Assembly (NCBI GenBank): GCA_019753125.1
Contig: JAIELH010000011.1
Span: 97,905-161,904, forward strand
DNA length: 64,000 nt
Direction: 5' to 3'
Origin: Gallionellaceae bacterium
Lineage (GTDB): Bacteria > Pseudomonadota > Gammaproteobacteria > Burkholderiales > Gallionellaceae
Below the pieces are notes generated by a model, which saw nothing but the letters and a program-made list of their open reading frames with translations, ran no database searches and was not told where the DNA came from. The position numbers and the translations under genes were made by a program. How positions within the stretch are numbered: position 1 is the stretch's first letter; each line of letters opens with the position of its first letter. This document shows, piece by piece, positions 18,277 through 28,948 of the stretch.

Positions 18277-19080
18277 ATGCTGAGACGCCTGCGCAATCTC
18301 ATCACTCCCGCCAACGTGTCCACAAGGGGCAAGGCCGGAGCGTCCCCGTTGCTTCGCAATGACCCTCCCGCCGTTGAGCAGCGCGCCATCAACCTTGCCG
18401 GAAAAGATATTGCCTACACGCTGAAGCGTAGCGGCAAACGGCGCAGCATCGGCCTGCGCATCGACGACCGCGGCCTCACCGTCAGCATACCGAAGCGCGC
18501 CTCGGAGCGCTGGCTGCACAGCGTATTGCAGGACAAGGCGCATTGGGTGGTGGAGAAGCTGGATGGCTGGCAGCAGCGCAAGCCGCCGGAGACGCGCTGG
18601 GCGGACGGCGCGAACATCGCGTTCCTGGGCGAACAAATCACATTGCGGATACGGCAAGGCCTGTTTGCCACGCCTGCGCAGCAACGCGGCAACGAGTTGT
18701 GGCTGTTCGTTGTCGATGACAACGACACTACGCATATCGGGCGGGCGGTGTCGCACTGGTACCGCCATGCAGCCGAACAGTTATTTGCCCGGCGCGGCGC
18801 GCATTACGCGGCCTTGCTGGGCGTTGCGCCGCGCGCGATAAAGCTCTCGACGGCAAGAACACAGTGGGGTTGCTGCACCGCGCGCGGCACGGTGCGGCTG
18901 AATTTGCAGCTGATCAAGCTGCCGCTACCGTTGATTGATTATGTGGTGGCGCATGAGCTGGCGCACCTGCGCGAAATGAATCATTCGGCGGCATTCTGGC
19001 AGATAGTGGAAAGCGTTTGCCCGGAGCATGTGAAGCTGCGCCGCGAGCTCAAAGCAGTCGCGCTGCAACACCTGCTATAA
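18277..19080 (+). CDS. YgjP/SprT-like zinc metallopeptidase domain protein
   Basis: 267 residues. The C-terminal half holds the zinc motif AHELAHLREMNHSAAFW (HExxH plus a downstream His) and WGCCTARGTVRLNLQL, diagnostic of the YgjP family (DUF45). The N-terminal half has RRSIGLRIDDRGLTVSIPKRAS. The first 35 residues are unusual: they contain GKAGASPLLRNDP, encoded by a stretch (18341-18364) resembling a dispersed repeat, so the N-terminus may be extended by an insertion. The cellular substrate is unknown. Confidence 0.88.
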   Translation: MLRRLRNLITPANVSTRGKAGASPLLRNDPPAVEQRAINLAGKDIAYTLKRSGKRRSIGLRIDDRGLTVSIPKRASERWLHSVLQDKAHWVVEKLDGWQQRKPPETRWADGANIAFLGEQITLRIRQGLFATPAQQRGNELWLFVVDDNDTTHIGRAVSHWYRHAAEQLFARRGAHYAALLGVAPRAIKLSTARTQWGCCTARGTVRLNLQLIKLPLPLIDYVVAHELAHLREMNHSAAFWQIVESVCPEHVKLRRELKAVALQHLL

Positions 19081-19120
19081 TCTACTGCGCGAACCGGCAT
19101 CGGGGCCGCGCAGTAGATTT
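19081..19120 (+). terminator. Hairpin after ygjP
   Basis: Perfect 11-bp arms TCTACTGCGCG (19081-19091) and its complement (19107-19117) with a 15-base loop, followed by TTT. It starts right after the ygjP stop. The T-run is short, so efficiency is uncertain. Confidence 0.6.
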
Positions 19121-19149
19121 ATCGCTATGTATAACTTCCCGTTTGCCAC

Positions 19150-19174
19150 AAAAAGGCAGCGCACCTGCGCTGCC
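19150..19174 (-). terminator. Intrinsic terminator of the decarboxylase gene
   Basis: On the minus strand GGCAGCGC, loop AGGT, GCGCTGCC (8-bp stem) is followed by TTTTT. It lies 27 bases after the decarboxylase stop. Confidence 0.8.
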
Positions 19175-19200
19175 TCTTCATTGCTGCGCCTCAATAACGC

Positions 19201-21444
19201 CTATCGCACGCAATCCACGTAATACAGCGTCTCACCGTTCACTTCCGCGACCAGCCCGTGGATGTCGCTCTCGAAGCCGGGGAATTTCTTGTTAAAGTCG
19301 CGCGCGAACTTGAGATAGTCCACGATGGTCTTGTTGAAGCGTTCGCCGGGGATCAGCAGCGGGATGCCGGGCGGGTAGGGCGTCAACAGCACGGCGGTGA
19401 TGCGCCCTTCCAGCTCGTCGATCGGCACACGGTCGATTTCGTCGTGCGCCATTCTGGCGAACGCGTCGGAGGGCTTCATCGCAGGTTGCATGTCGGAGAG
19501 GTACATCTCGGTCGTCATCTTCGCGACGTTGTTTGTCTTGTAGGTGTCGTGAATCTGCTGGCACAGGTCGCGCAGTCCGACGCGCTCGTAAAGCGGATGC
19601 TTGGCCGCGAACTCCGGCAGGATGCGCCAGATCGGCTGGTTCTTGTCGTAGTCGTCCTTGAACTGCTGCAACGCGGTGAGCAGCGTGTTCCAGCGGCCTT
19701 TGGTGATGCCGATCGTGAACATGATGAAGAACGAATACAGGCCGCATTTTTCGACGATCACGCCATGCTCGGCGAGATACTTGGTGACCATCGCGGCAGG
19801 GATGCCGGTCTCGTCGAAGTTGCCGTTGAGGTTGAGTCCCGGCGTGATGATCGTGGCCTTGATCGGGTCGAGCATGTTGAAGCCGGCAACCTGTTTGCCG
19901 AAACCGTGCCATTTGTCGCCGGTCTTCAGTATCCAGTCTTCGCGCGAGCCGATGCCTTCTGCGGCGATCTTCTCGGGGCCCCACACCTTGAACCACCAGT
20001 CCTTGCCGAATTCGTCGTCCACCTTGCGCATCGCGCGGCGGAAGTCCATCGCCTCGGCGATGGATTCCTCCACCAGCGCCGTTCCGCCGGGCGGCTCCAT
20101 CATCGCGGCCGCCACGTCGCATGAGGCGATGATGGAATATTGCGGGCTGGTCGAGGTGTGCATCAGGTAGGCTTCATTGAATACGTGGTGGTTCAACTTG
20201 CGCGTCTCCGGTTCGCGCACCAGTATCTGCGAGGCTTGCGACAGTCCGGCCAACAGCTTGTGCGTGGACTGCGTGGAGAAGATCATCGACTCTTTGGCGC
20301 GCGGGCGGTATTTTCCGATCGCGTGCATGTCCTTGTAGAACTCGTGGAAGGCCGCATGCGGCAACCAGGCTTCGTCGAAATGCAGCGTATCGATGCGCCC
20401 GTCCAGCATCTCTTTCAGCATCTCCACGTTGTACACGATGCCGTCGTAGGTGCTCTGGGTGATCGTCAGGATGCGCGGTTTGACGGACTTGTCCTTGATG
20501 AACGGATTCGCGTCGATTTTCTTCTGGATGTTTTCCGGCTCGAACTCTGATTTCGGGATCGGCCCGATGATGCCGTAGTGGTTGCGCGTCGGCGTCAGGA
20601 ACACCGGCACCGCGCCGGTCATCATAATCGCGTGCAGGATGGATTTGTGGCAGTTGCGGTCCACGACGACGATGTCGTCCGGCGCAACGGTCGAGTGCCA
20701 CACGATCTTGTTCGAAGTGGACGTGCCGTTCGTGACGAAGAACAAGTGGTCGGCATTGAAGATACGCGCCGCGTTGCGCTCCGAGGCGGCTACCGGCCCG
20801 GTGTGGTCGAGCAGTTGCCCCAGTTCGTCCACCGAATTGCACACGTCGGCGCGCAGCATGTTTTCGCCGAAGAACTGGTGGAACATCTGGCCGACCGGAG
20901 ATTTCAGGAACGCCACGCCGCCCGAATGCCCCGGGCAATGCCAGGAATAGGAACCGTCCTGCGCGTAATGCAGCAACGCGCGGAAAAACGGCGGCGCCAG
21001 AGAATCCAGATAAGACTTTGCTTCGCGGATGATATGGCGCGCGACGAACTCGGGCGTATCCTCGTGCATGTGGATGAAGCCGTGCAACTCGCGCAGTACG
21101 TCATTGGGGATGTGGCGCGAGGTGCGCGTCTCGCCGTACAGGTAGATCGGAATGTCGGCATTCTTGAAACGGATCTCCTCGACGAAGGCGCGCAATGATT
21201 TCAGCGCAACCTCGGTTTCTTCCTGGCTGCCAGCGCCGAATTCCTCGTCGTCGATCGACAGCAGGAACGCCGAAGCGCGGCTCTGCTGCTGCGCGAACGA
21301 GGTCAGGTCGCCGTAACTGGTGACACCGAGCACTTCCATGCCTTCTTTTTCAATCGCATCGGCCAGCGCGCGTATGCCCAATCCGCTGGCATTCTCGGAA
21401 CGGAAATCTTCATCGATGATGACGATTGGGAATCTGAATTTCAT
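19201..21444 (-). CDS. Orn/Lys/Arg decarboxylase, inducible (wing-domain) type
   Basis: 747 residues, the full length of the AdiA/CadA/SpeF group. The N-terminal wing domain (about 1-130) is followed by the fold-type I PLP core with YSWHCPGHSGG, the aspartate region DTLHFDEAWLPHA and the PLP lysine in STQSTHKLLAGLSQAS. The C-terminal domain contains TPYPPGIPLLIPGE. These enzymes remove CO2 from a basic amino acid, consuming a proton; the sequence looks closest to arginine decarboxylases, but I would not fix the substrate. No antiporter gene is beside it, so an acid-resistance pair is not evident; polyamine supply is the alternative. A GGGGAG site precedes the ATG. Confidence 0.93.
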   Translation of the reverse strand: MKFRFPIVIIDEDFRSENASGLGIRALADAIEKEGMEVLGVTSYGDLTSFAQQQSRASAFLLSIDDEEFGAGSQEETEVALKSLRAFVEEIRFKNADIPIYLYGETRTSRHIPNDVLRELHGFIHMHEDTPEFVARHIIREAKSYLDSLAPPFFRALLHYAQDGSYSWHCPGHSGGVAFLKSPVGQMFHQFFGENMLRADVCNSVDELGQLLDHTGPVAASERNAARIFNADHLFFVTNGTSTSNKIVWHSTVAPDDIVVVDRNCHKSILHAIMMTGAVPVFLTPTRNHYGIIGPIPKSEFEPENIQKKIDANPFIKDKSVKPRILTITQSTYDGIVYNVEMLKEMLDGRIDTLHFDEAWLPHAAFHEFYKDMHAIGKYRPRAKESMIFSTQSTHKLLAGLSQASQILVREPETRKLNHHVFNEAYLMHTSTSPQYSIIASCDVAAAMMEPPGGTALVEESIAEAMDFRRAMRKVDDEFGKDWWFKVWGPEKIAAEGIGSREDWILKTGDKWHGFGKQVAGFNMLDPIKATIITPGLNLNGNFDETGIPAAMVTKYLAEHGVIVEKCGLYSFFIMFTIGITKGRWNTLLTALQQFKDDYDKNQPIWRILPEFAAKHPLYERVGLRDLCQQIHDTYKTNNVAKMTTEMYLSDMQPAMKPSDAFARMAHDEIDRVPIDELEGRITAVLLTPYPPGIPLLIPGERFNKTIVDYLKFARDFNKKFPGFESDIHGLVAEVNGETLYYVDCVR

Positions 21445-21514
21445 GGCACTCCCCTGATGGGATAACGGAATGGCGCGGATTGTCGCAGATTTACCAAAAA
21501 TTTGGCGGCTGTCG

Positions 21515-21736
21515 TTACTGTTGCGGCGGATACGGGTTGACCAGCTCGCCGATCAACTCTGCCAGCACGACCCGGAACTGCTGTTCGTCGCAACCCATCA
21601 GCACCGCATCTTCCAGTGCGTCCTGGCAAATCTGCCGGATCTCGTCAAGGTTTTCGCGCAGCACCTTGTTTTTTTCCACGCAGGCGATGATCTCACCGTT
21701 TGGAGAGTACCAGATGATTTGGTCGTCGCGTGGCAT
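21515..21736 (-). CDS. Small conserved-looking protein of unknown function
   Basis: 73 residues, acidic, no membrane segment: IIWYSPNGEIIACVEKNKVL then a helical ENLDEIRQICQDALEDAVLM and EQQFRVVLAELIGELV. The pattern of a short beta hairpin plus two helices and normal codon use support a real gene. It lies between apbC and the decarboxylase on the same strand. The family is not recognised and no clear ribosome binding site is seen. Confidence 0.6.
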   Translation of the reverse strand: MPRDDQIIWYSPNGEIIACVEKNKVLRENLDEIRQICQDALEDAVLMGCDEQQFRVVLAELIGELVNPYPPQQ

Positions 21737-21757
21737 GTGTCAGATATTGGTGGAGTG

Positions 21758-21826
21758 GAAAGCGGGAAGTGGAAAAACAGCGTGCTGCTTTACACTTCCT
21801 TCTCCTGCTTCCCCTTCCCGCTTTTC
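21758..21826. repeat. Nested palindrome between apbC and the small protein gene
   Basis: Outer arms GAAAGCGGGAAG (21758-21769) and CTTCCCGCTTTTC (21814-21826) enclose GGAAGTG/CACTTCC (21765-21771 and 21793-21799) and an inner CAGC-GT-GCTG. It ends two bases from the apbC stop and may serve as its terminator or be a REP-type element. Confidence 0.6.
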
Positions 21827-21827
21827 A

Positions 21828-22919
21828 TTAAGTGTTTTGCACGACAATTTTCGGGAACGTCATGCTGTGGCTTTGCGCCATTTCCGCAACCTTGACCGCT
21901 ATACGGCGCGCGATCTGTTTGTATTCCCTGGCGATCTTTCCGTCCGGGTCGGCCACTACCGTAGGCTTGCCGGAATCAGTCTGCTCGCGGATGCTGATAT
22001 CCAGCGGCAGCGAGCCGAGGAATTCGACGTTGTAGTCTTTGCACATTTTTTCGCCGCCGCCGGCGCCGAAGATGTGTTCTTCATGGCCGCATTTTGAACA
22101 GATGTGTGTGCTCATGTTTTCGACGATGCCCAGAATTTTGATGCCGACTTTTTCGAACATCTTGAGTCCCTTGCGTGCATCCATCAGCGCGATGTCCTGT
22201 GGCGTCGTGACGATCAATGCGCCGGTGACGGGCACTTTCTGCGCCAGCGTGAGCTGGATGTCGCCGGTGCCAGGCGGCAGGTCTACGACCAGATAGTCCA
22301 GATTGTCCCATTTGGTCTGATTCAGCAGTTGCTCAAGCGCCTGGTTCACCATCGGGCCGCGCCACACCATCGGTGTGTCGTCACTGATCATGAAGCCGAT
22401 CGACATGACTTGCAGGCCATGGCTGCTCAACGGATCCATCGATTTGCCGTCGCTGGAGGTCGGGCTGCCCGAGACGCCGAGCATGGTTGGTTGCGATGGG
22501 CCATAGATGTCGGCGTCCATGATGCCGACGCGCGCGCCTTCGGCGGACAGCGCCAGCGCGAGGTTGACCGCCGTCGTGGATTTGCCGACGCCGCCCTTGC
22601 CGCTCGCCACCGCGATGATATTTTTTACGCCGTCCACCAGTTTCACGCCGCGCTGCACCGCATGAGGCACCACTTTGCTCGAAACATTGGCGCTGACCTT
22701 GCCGGCGCCGGGCAACGCTGTCTTGAGGTGCGTTTCCACCATTGTGCGAATTTCGTTCCATACGCTCTTGGCCGGGTAGCCGAGCATAATGTCCAGCGTC
22801 ACGTCGGAGCCTGAAACCACGATATTTTTCACCGATTTTCCGCTGACAAAGTCTTTCTGGGTATTCGGATCAATCAGATTCTTCAACGCACCTTGTACGT
22901 CAGCTTCGCTAAAACTCAT
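21828..22919 (-). CDS. apbC: Iron-sulfur cluster carrier protein ApbC/Mrp
   Basis: 363 residues. The N-terminal MIP18-like domain (1-85) is followed by a P-loop ATPase with deviant Walker [34 protein letters not shown] and the C-terminal CSKCG pair that holds a bridging 4Fe-4S cluster. It delivers Fe-S clusters to apoproteins. The ATG at 22919 ([15 protein letters not shown]) has an AGGTAG site; longer frames reaching 23054 would run through the metG promoter region. Divergent to metG, a frequent proteobacterial arrangement. Confidence 0.95.
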   Translation of the reverse strand: MSFSEADVQGALKNLIDPNTQKDFVSGKSVKNIVVSGSDVTLDIMLGYPAKSVWNEIRTMVETHLKTALPGAGKVSANVSSKVVPHAVQRGVKLVDGVKNIIAVASGKGGVGKSTTAVNLALALSAEGARVGIMDADIYGPSQPTMLGVSGSPTSSDGKSMDPLSSHGLQVMSIGFMISDDTPMVWRGPMVNQALEQLLNQTKWDNLDYLVVDLPPGTGDIQLTLAQKVPVTGALIVTTPQDIALMDARKGLKMFEKVGIKILGIVENMSTHICSKCGHEEHIFGAGGGEKMCKDYNVEFLGSLPLDISIREQTDSGKPTVVADPDGKIAREYKQIARRIAVKVAEMAQSHSMTFPKIVVQNT

Positions 22920-23028
22920 CACTACCTCGCTAGTTTCTAGAAAAAAGAAGCGTGATTTTAACCAATTCGCCGCCATTGCGCGCAGATTTGCTAAAATCCG
23001 TGCCTTACCGCATTCCGGCACGGTCATA

Positions 23029-25389
23029 ATGTCCAACAGAAAAATCCTTGTCACCTCCGCGTTGCCCTATGCCAATGGCAGCATCCACCTCGGTCACTTG
23101 GTCGAATACATCCAGACCGACATCTGGGTGCGCTTCCAGAAGATGCAGGGCAACACATGCCACTACGTGTGCGCCGACGACACCCATGGCACGCCGATCA
23201 TGCTGCGCGCCGAGAAGGAAGGCATCACGCCGGAACAACTGATCGACCGCGTCTGGCATGAACACAAGGCGGACTTCGACGGTTTTCATGTCGAGTTCGA
23301 TCATTACGGCAGCACCAACAGCGCCGAGACCAAAGAATATGCACAGGACATTTATCGCAAGCTCAAGGCCGACGGTCTGATCGAGGTGCGCTCGATCGAG
23401 CAGTTCTATGATCCGCTCAAGAACATGTTTTTGCCGGACCGCTTCATCAAGGGCGAATGCCCGAAGTGCCACGCAAAGGATCAATACGGCGACAACTGCG
23501 AGGCCTGCGGCGCCACCTACGCGCCGACCGAGCTGATCAACCCGTATTCGGCCGTATCCGGCGCGCAACCGGAACGGCGCAATTCCGACCATTACTTCTT
23601 CAAGCTCTCCGCCGACACCTGCCAGCAGTTCCTGCGCGAATGGACGCGCAGTGGCACGCTGCAACCCGAGGCGGCAAACAAGATGCAGGAATGGCTCGGC
23701 GCTGAAAACGAGAACAAATTATCCGATTGGGACATTTCGCGCGATGCGCCGTATTTCGGCTTCGAGATTCCCGATGCGCCGGGCAAATATTTCTATGTGT
23801 GGCTGGATGCGCCGGTGGGCTACATGGGCAGCTTCCGGCAGTTTTGCGATAAGGCTGGGATCAATTTTGACGAATACTGGCTACCACAGTCGCAGCCAGA
23901 ATCGGGGATGGATGCTAGGAGACAAGAAGGCGGCGACGCTGACATACCTGCAGGTAGGCTAGGAGCAGCCGACGCAGCCGACAACGCAGACGCCCCGAGT
24001 ATGGCTGCGACCGAGCTGTACCATTTCATCGGCAAGGACATCCTCTACTTCCACGCGCTATTCTGGCCGGCGATGCTGCAACACGCCGGTTTCCGCACGC
24101 CGACCAAACTGTTCGCGCACGGTTTCCTGACCGTCAACGGCGAAAAGATGAGCAAATCGCGCGGCACATTCATCACCGCCGACAGCTACCTGAAGCAGGG
24201 GCTCAACCCGGAATATCTGCGCTACTACTATGCCGCGAAACTGAACGGCACGATGGAAGACCTTGACCTGAACCTGGAGGATTTCGTCGCTAAGGTGAAC
24301 AGCGACCTGGTTGGCAAGTACGTCAATATTGCGAGCCGCTGTGCTGGGTTTATCAGCAAGAAGTTTGACGGCAAGTTGGCTGCGGAGTTGGTAGATAAAT
24401 GGCTTCCCGGCCAGCTTGATAAAGCGGCGGACAGTGCAATCTCAAACTTTAATGCAAGCATGGGAGATAAGGCTAACGCCAACAAAGTAATAAGATTGTC
24501 GGACGAATTAGCGCTAGTTGATTTGCTGCCAGAAATACAAGGTCATGCTCTTCAAATTGCCGAGCTTTATGAGCAAAGGGACTTTGCCAGAGCAATTAGG
24601 CAAATTATGGAGCTAACCGACATGTGCAATACCTATGTGGATAGGTTGGCACCGTGGGCTTTAGCAAAGAACTTTGAAGCCAATGAGGAAAGAATTCATA
24701 TCGGCTGCTCAATTGCCCTAAATGCGTTCCGCTTACTCACCCTGTATTTGAAGCCTGTTTTGCCTGAATTGGCAAAAGAAGTAGCAAAATTCCTCAACAT
24801 TCCGTCGCTCCAATGGAGCGATGCTCAAACATTACTACCCAGTGGACACTCTATTAATGATTACGCGCACCTGATGACCCGTGTCGACCAAAAACAAATA
24901 GAAGCGATGATAGAAGCCAACAAAGAAACCCTTGTACCGCCGCCTTCGCCTGTACGCCATGCCGAGGCACAGCAACACCAGCCCTCGCCTCAATCCTCTC
25001 CCGCAAGCGGGCGAGGAAGCGAACGAGAAAGTCAATCTTCAATTCCTGCGCCGATCGCCGAAACCATCTCGATTGACGACTTCAGCAAGGTCGATCTGCG
25101 CGTCGCGAGAATCGTCAACGCCGAGCATGTCGAAGGCGCGGAGAAACTGCTGAAACTGACGCTGGACATCGGCGAGGAAAAACCGCGCACGGTGTTTGCC
25201 GGAATTAAATCCGCCTACGATCCGGAGAAACTCAAGGGGCGCATGACCGTGATGGTCGCCAACCTGGCGCCGCGCAAAATGAAGTTCGGACTGTCGGAAG
25301 GCATGGTGCTGGCAGCTTCCGGTGATGCGCCCGGTTTGTTCATATTGTCTCCAGATGAGGGCGCGCAACCGGGAATGCGCATCAGGTAA
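23029..25389 (+). CDS. metG: Methionyl-tRNA synthetase with two in-frame insertions
   Basis: 786 residues, longer than the usual 670-700. The HIGH motif is [10 protein letters not shown], the zinc knuckle [18 protein letters not shown], the catalytic loop [11 protein letters not shown], and a C-terminal EMAP/Arc1p-like tRNA-binding domain begins at [16 protein letters not shown]. The first insertion, about 38 extra residues of Asp/Ala/Gly-rich sequence, follows FDEYW (encoded 23881-24009). A second Pro/Ser-rich linker before the C-terminal domain contains a palindromic element (24981-25016). The stretch 24290-24910 is more AT-rich than the rest. The frame stays open, so the enzyme is presumably active. 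The start at ATG 23029 matches the family. Confidence 0.95.
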   Translation: MSNRKILVTSALPYANGSIHLGHLVEYIQTDIWVRFQKMQGNTCHYVCADDTHGTPIMLRAEKEGITPEQLIDRVWHEHKADFDGFHVEFDHYGSTNSAETKEYAQDIYRKLKADGLIEVRSIEQFYDPLKNMFLPDRFIKGECPKCHAKDQYGDNCEACGATYAPTELINPYSAVSGAQPERRNSDHYFFKLSADTCQQFLREWTRSGTLQPEAANKMQEWLGAENENKLSDWDISRDAPYFGFEIPDAPGKYFYVWLDAPVGYMGSFRQFCDKAGINFDEYWLPQSQPESGMDARRQEGGDADIPAGRLGAADAADNADAPSMAATELYHFIGKDILYFHALFWPAMLQHAGFRTPTKLFAHGFLTVNGEKMSKSRGTFITADSYLKQGLNPEYLRYYYAAKLNGTMEDLDLNLEDFVAKVNSDLVGKYVNIASRCAGFISKKFDGKLAAELVDKWLPGQLDKAADSAISNFNASMGDKANANKVIRLSDELALVDLLPEIQGHALQIAELYEQRDFARAIRQIMELTDMCNTYVDRLAPWALAKNFEANEERIHIGCSIALNAFRLLTLYLKPVLPELAKEVAKFLNIPSLQWSDAQTLLPSGHSINDYAHLMTRVDQKQIEAMIEANKETLVPPPSPVRHAEAQQHQPSPQSSPASGRGSERESQSSIPAPIAETISIDDFSKVDLRVARIVNAEHVEGAEKLLKLTLDIGEEKPRTVFAGIKSAYDPEKLKGRMTVMVANLAPRKMKFGLSEGMVLAASGDAPGLFILSPDEGAQPGMRIR
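23881..24009 (+). repeat. In-frame insertion in metG catalytic domain
   Basis: 43 codons between FDEYW and [11 protein letters not shown] where E. coli MetG has about 5. The encoded sequence is low-complexity ([11 protein letters not shown]). The DNA has repeated AGGAG and CCGACGCAGCCGAC units and looks like a mobile or expanded repeat; the family is not identified. Confidence 0.6.
24981..25016 (+). repeat. In-frame palindromic element in metG
   Basis: Hairpin CCTCTCCCGC, loop AA, GCGGGCGAGG (24995-25016) with one T/C mismatch, preceded by CCCTCGCCTCAAT. It encodes [13 protein letters not shown] in the linker before the tRNA-binding domain. The same hairpin design, with the same mismatch position, occurs in yheS at 53554-53574. 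Confidence 0.75.
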
Positions 25390-27218
<1,829 letters not shown>

Positions 27219-27230
27219 TAGGGGTGAAAA

Positions 27231-27818
27231 ATGGCAAGCAAACCGGGCGAGAGAAAATTGCAAATCCTGCAAACTGTGGCGCAGATGCTGGAGCAACCCA
27301 AGGGCGAGAAGATCACCACGGCGGCGCTGGCGGCGAAACTGGAATTTTCCGAGGCGGCGCTATACCGCCACTTCGCCAGTAAGGCGCAGATATTCGAAGG
27401 CTTGATCGAGTTCATCGAGCAGACGGTGTTCGGCCTGATCAACAAGATTACCCAGGAAGAAAAGAGCGGTTTGAAACAGGCCGAGGCGGTCATGTCGATG
27501 TTGCTCGGGTTCGCGCAGAAGAATCGCGGCATGACGCGCGTACTGGCCGGCGATGCGCTGGTGAACGAAAATGAGCGTTTGCAGCAGCGCATCAACCAAC
27601 TGCTGGACCGCATCGAAGCGACCCTGAAGCAGTCGTTGCGCATCGCCGCCACACAGGGTGAAATGGGTACGGCGGTAGATGTGGGCGCCTATGCCAACGT
27701 GTTGCTGTGTTATGTGATTGGCCGCTGGCAGCAATTCGCCAAAAGCGGTTTTGCACGCGATCCGCTGGCGCAGTGGCCGGCACAGGCGGCGATTTTATTG
27801 GGCAAGGAACAAAGATGA
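27231..27818 (+). CDS. slmA: Nucleoid occlusion factor SlmA (TetR family)
   Basis: 195 residues. The N-terminal helix-turn-helix is EKITTAALAAKLEFSEAALYRHFASKAQIFEGLIEF and an all-helical regulatory domain follows. SlmA binds chromosomal sites and blocks FtsZ assembly over the nucleoid. The match of the recognition helix and the position after argB and the nucleotidase support the assignment. GGGGTG precedes the start. The stop overlaps the next gene. Confidence 0.9.
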   Translation: MASKPGERKLQILQTVAQMLEQPKGEKITTAALAAKLEFSEAALYRHFASKAQIFEGLIEFIEQTVFGLINKITQEEKSGLKQAEAVMSMLLGFAQKNRGMTRVLAGDALVNENERLQQRINQLLDRIEATLKQSLRIAATQGEMGTAVDVGAYANVLLCYVIGRWQQFAKSGFARDPLAQWPAQAAILLGKEQR

Positions 27819-28930
27819 TATTGATACTGAGCTCCAACGTCAGCGAACAAACCGAGGAATACCGGCAGTTGCTGGCGCATCTGGCGACGCTGCAAGGCAT
27901 CCAGACCCGCGTGCATGTCGAGCGCGGCAGCGAAAAGAACCTGACCGAGATATACCTGATCGGCAACACCAAATCGCTGGATATCGAGGACATGCAGAGC
28001 CTGCCGTGCGTCGAGCGCGTGGTGCGTGTCTCGGAGGAATACCGCATTCTCGGGCGGCACAAGGACGAGCGGCGCGACACCCATTTCGACTACAACGGCG
28101 TGCGTTTCGGGCAGGACACGCTGCATGTGTTTGCCGGCCTGTGTGCGGTGGATAACCGCGAACATGTCGAGATCATGATGAAGGCGGTCGCCGACAGCGG
28201 ACAGGTGTGCACAAGGATGGGCGCATACAAGCCGCGCACCAGCCCGTATGCCTTCCAGGGGCACGGCAAGAACTGTCTGCCTTATGTGTTCGAGCTGGCG
28301 GGCAAGTACGGCATCAAGGTGATCGCGATGGAGGTCACGCACGAATCGCATCTCGACGAGATCAACGAGGCGCTGCACCAGACCGGCAACCCGACCGGCG
28401 TGATGTTGCAGATCGGCACGCGCAACACACAGAATTTCGAATTGCTGAAAATCGTCGGGCGCCAGGCCGCAATGCCGGTGCTGCTCAAGCGCGGCTTTGG
28501 CATCACGCTGGACGAATCGTTGAACGCGGCGGAATACCTGGCTTCGGAAGGTAATCGGAAAGTGGTGTTCTGCTTGCGCGGCATGAAAACCAACATGGGT
28601 GACCCGCACCGCAACTTCGTCGATTTTTCCCATGTGCCGGTCGTGAAGCGGCTGACGCGCATGCCGGTATGCGTCGATCCATCGCACTCGGTCGGCACGC
28701 GCGCCGCATCGCCGGACGGCATCCTCGACATGATGCATGTGACGGCGCAGGGGGTGCTGGCCGGTGCGAACATGGTGCTGGTGGATTTTCACCCCGCGCC
28801 ACCCAAAGCTCTGGTGGACGGTCCGCAAGCGATGCTGCTGAAAGAACTGCCCTATTTCCTGGAGGACGTGCAGATCGCACGCGAGGCGTATTTGAAGCGG
28901 CTTGCGTTGCAGCAACGCCAGAAACCGTAA
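27815..28930 (+). CDS. 3-deoxy-7-phosphoheptulonate synthase (type I-beta)
   Basis: 371 residues. An N-terminal ferredoxin-like regulatory domain (1-90, MILILSSNVSEQTEEYRQLL) is followed by the TIM-barrel core with GAYKPRTSPYAFQG, VIAMEVTHESHL, IGTRNTQNFELL and CLRGMKTNMG. It condenses PEP and erythrose 4-phosphate, the first shikimate step. The N-terminal domain in this class usually gives feedback control by an aromatic amino acid. It overlaps slmA by ATGA. Confidence 0.93.
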   Translation: MILILSSNVSEQTEEYRQLLAHLATLQGIQTRVHVERGSEKNLTEIYLIGNTKSLDIEDMQSLPCVERVVRVSEEYRILGRHKDERRDTHFDYNGVRFGQDTLHVFAGLCAVDNREHVEIMMKAVADSGQVCTRMGAYKPRTSPYAFQGHGKNCLPYVFELAGKYGIKVIAMEVTHESHLDEINEALHQTGNPTGVMLQIGTRNTQNFELLKIVGRQAAMPVLLKRGFGITLDESLNAAEYLASEGNRKVVFCLRGMKTNMGDPHRNFVDFSHVPVVKRLTRMPVCVDPSHSVGTRAASPDGILDMMHVTAQGVLAGANMVLVDFHPAPPKALVDGPQAMLLKELPYFLEDVQIAREAYLKRLALQQRQKP

Positions 28931-28948
28931 AGCGCTTCTGACAACCTG

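Noticed and set aside
19201..21444. Decarboxylase plus antiporter acid-resistance pair
   Set aside because: No antiporter gene is adjacent on either side.
27710..28915. 401-codon open frame antisense to the DAHP synthase gene
   Set aside because: His/Arg-rich shadow of a well-supported gene on the other strand.
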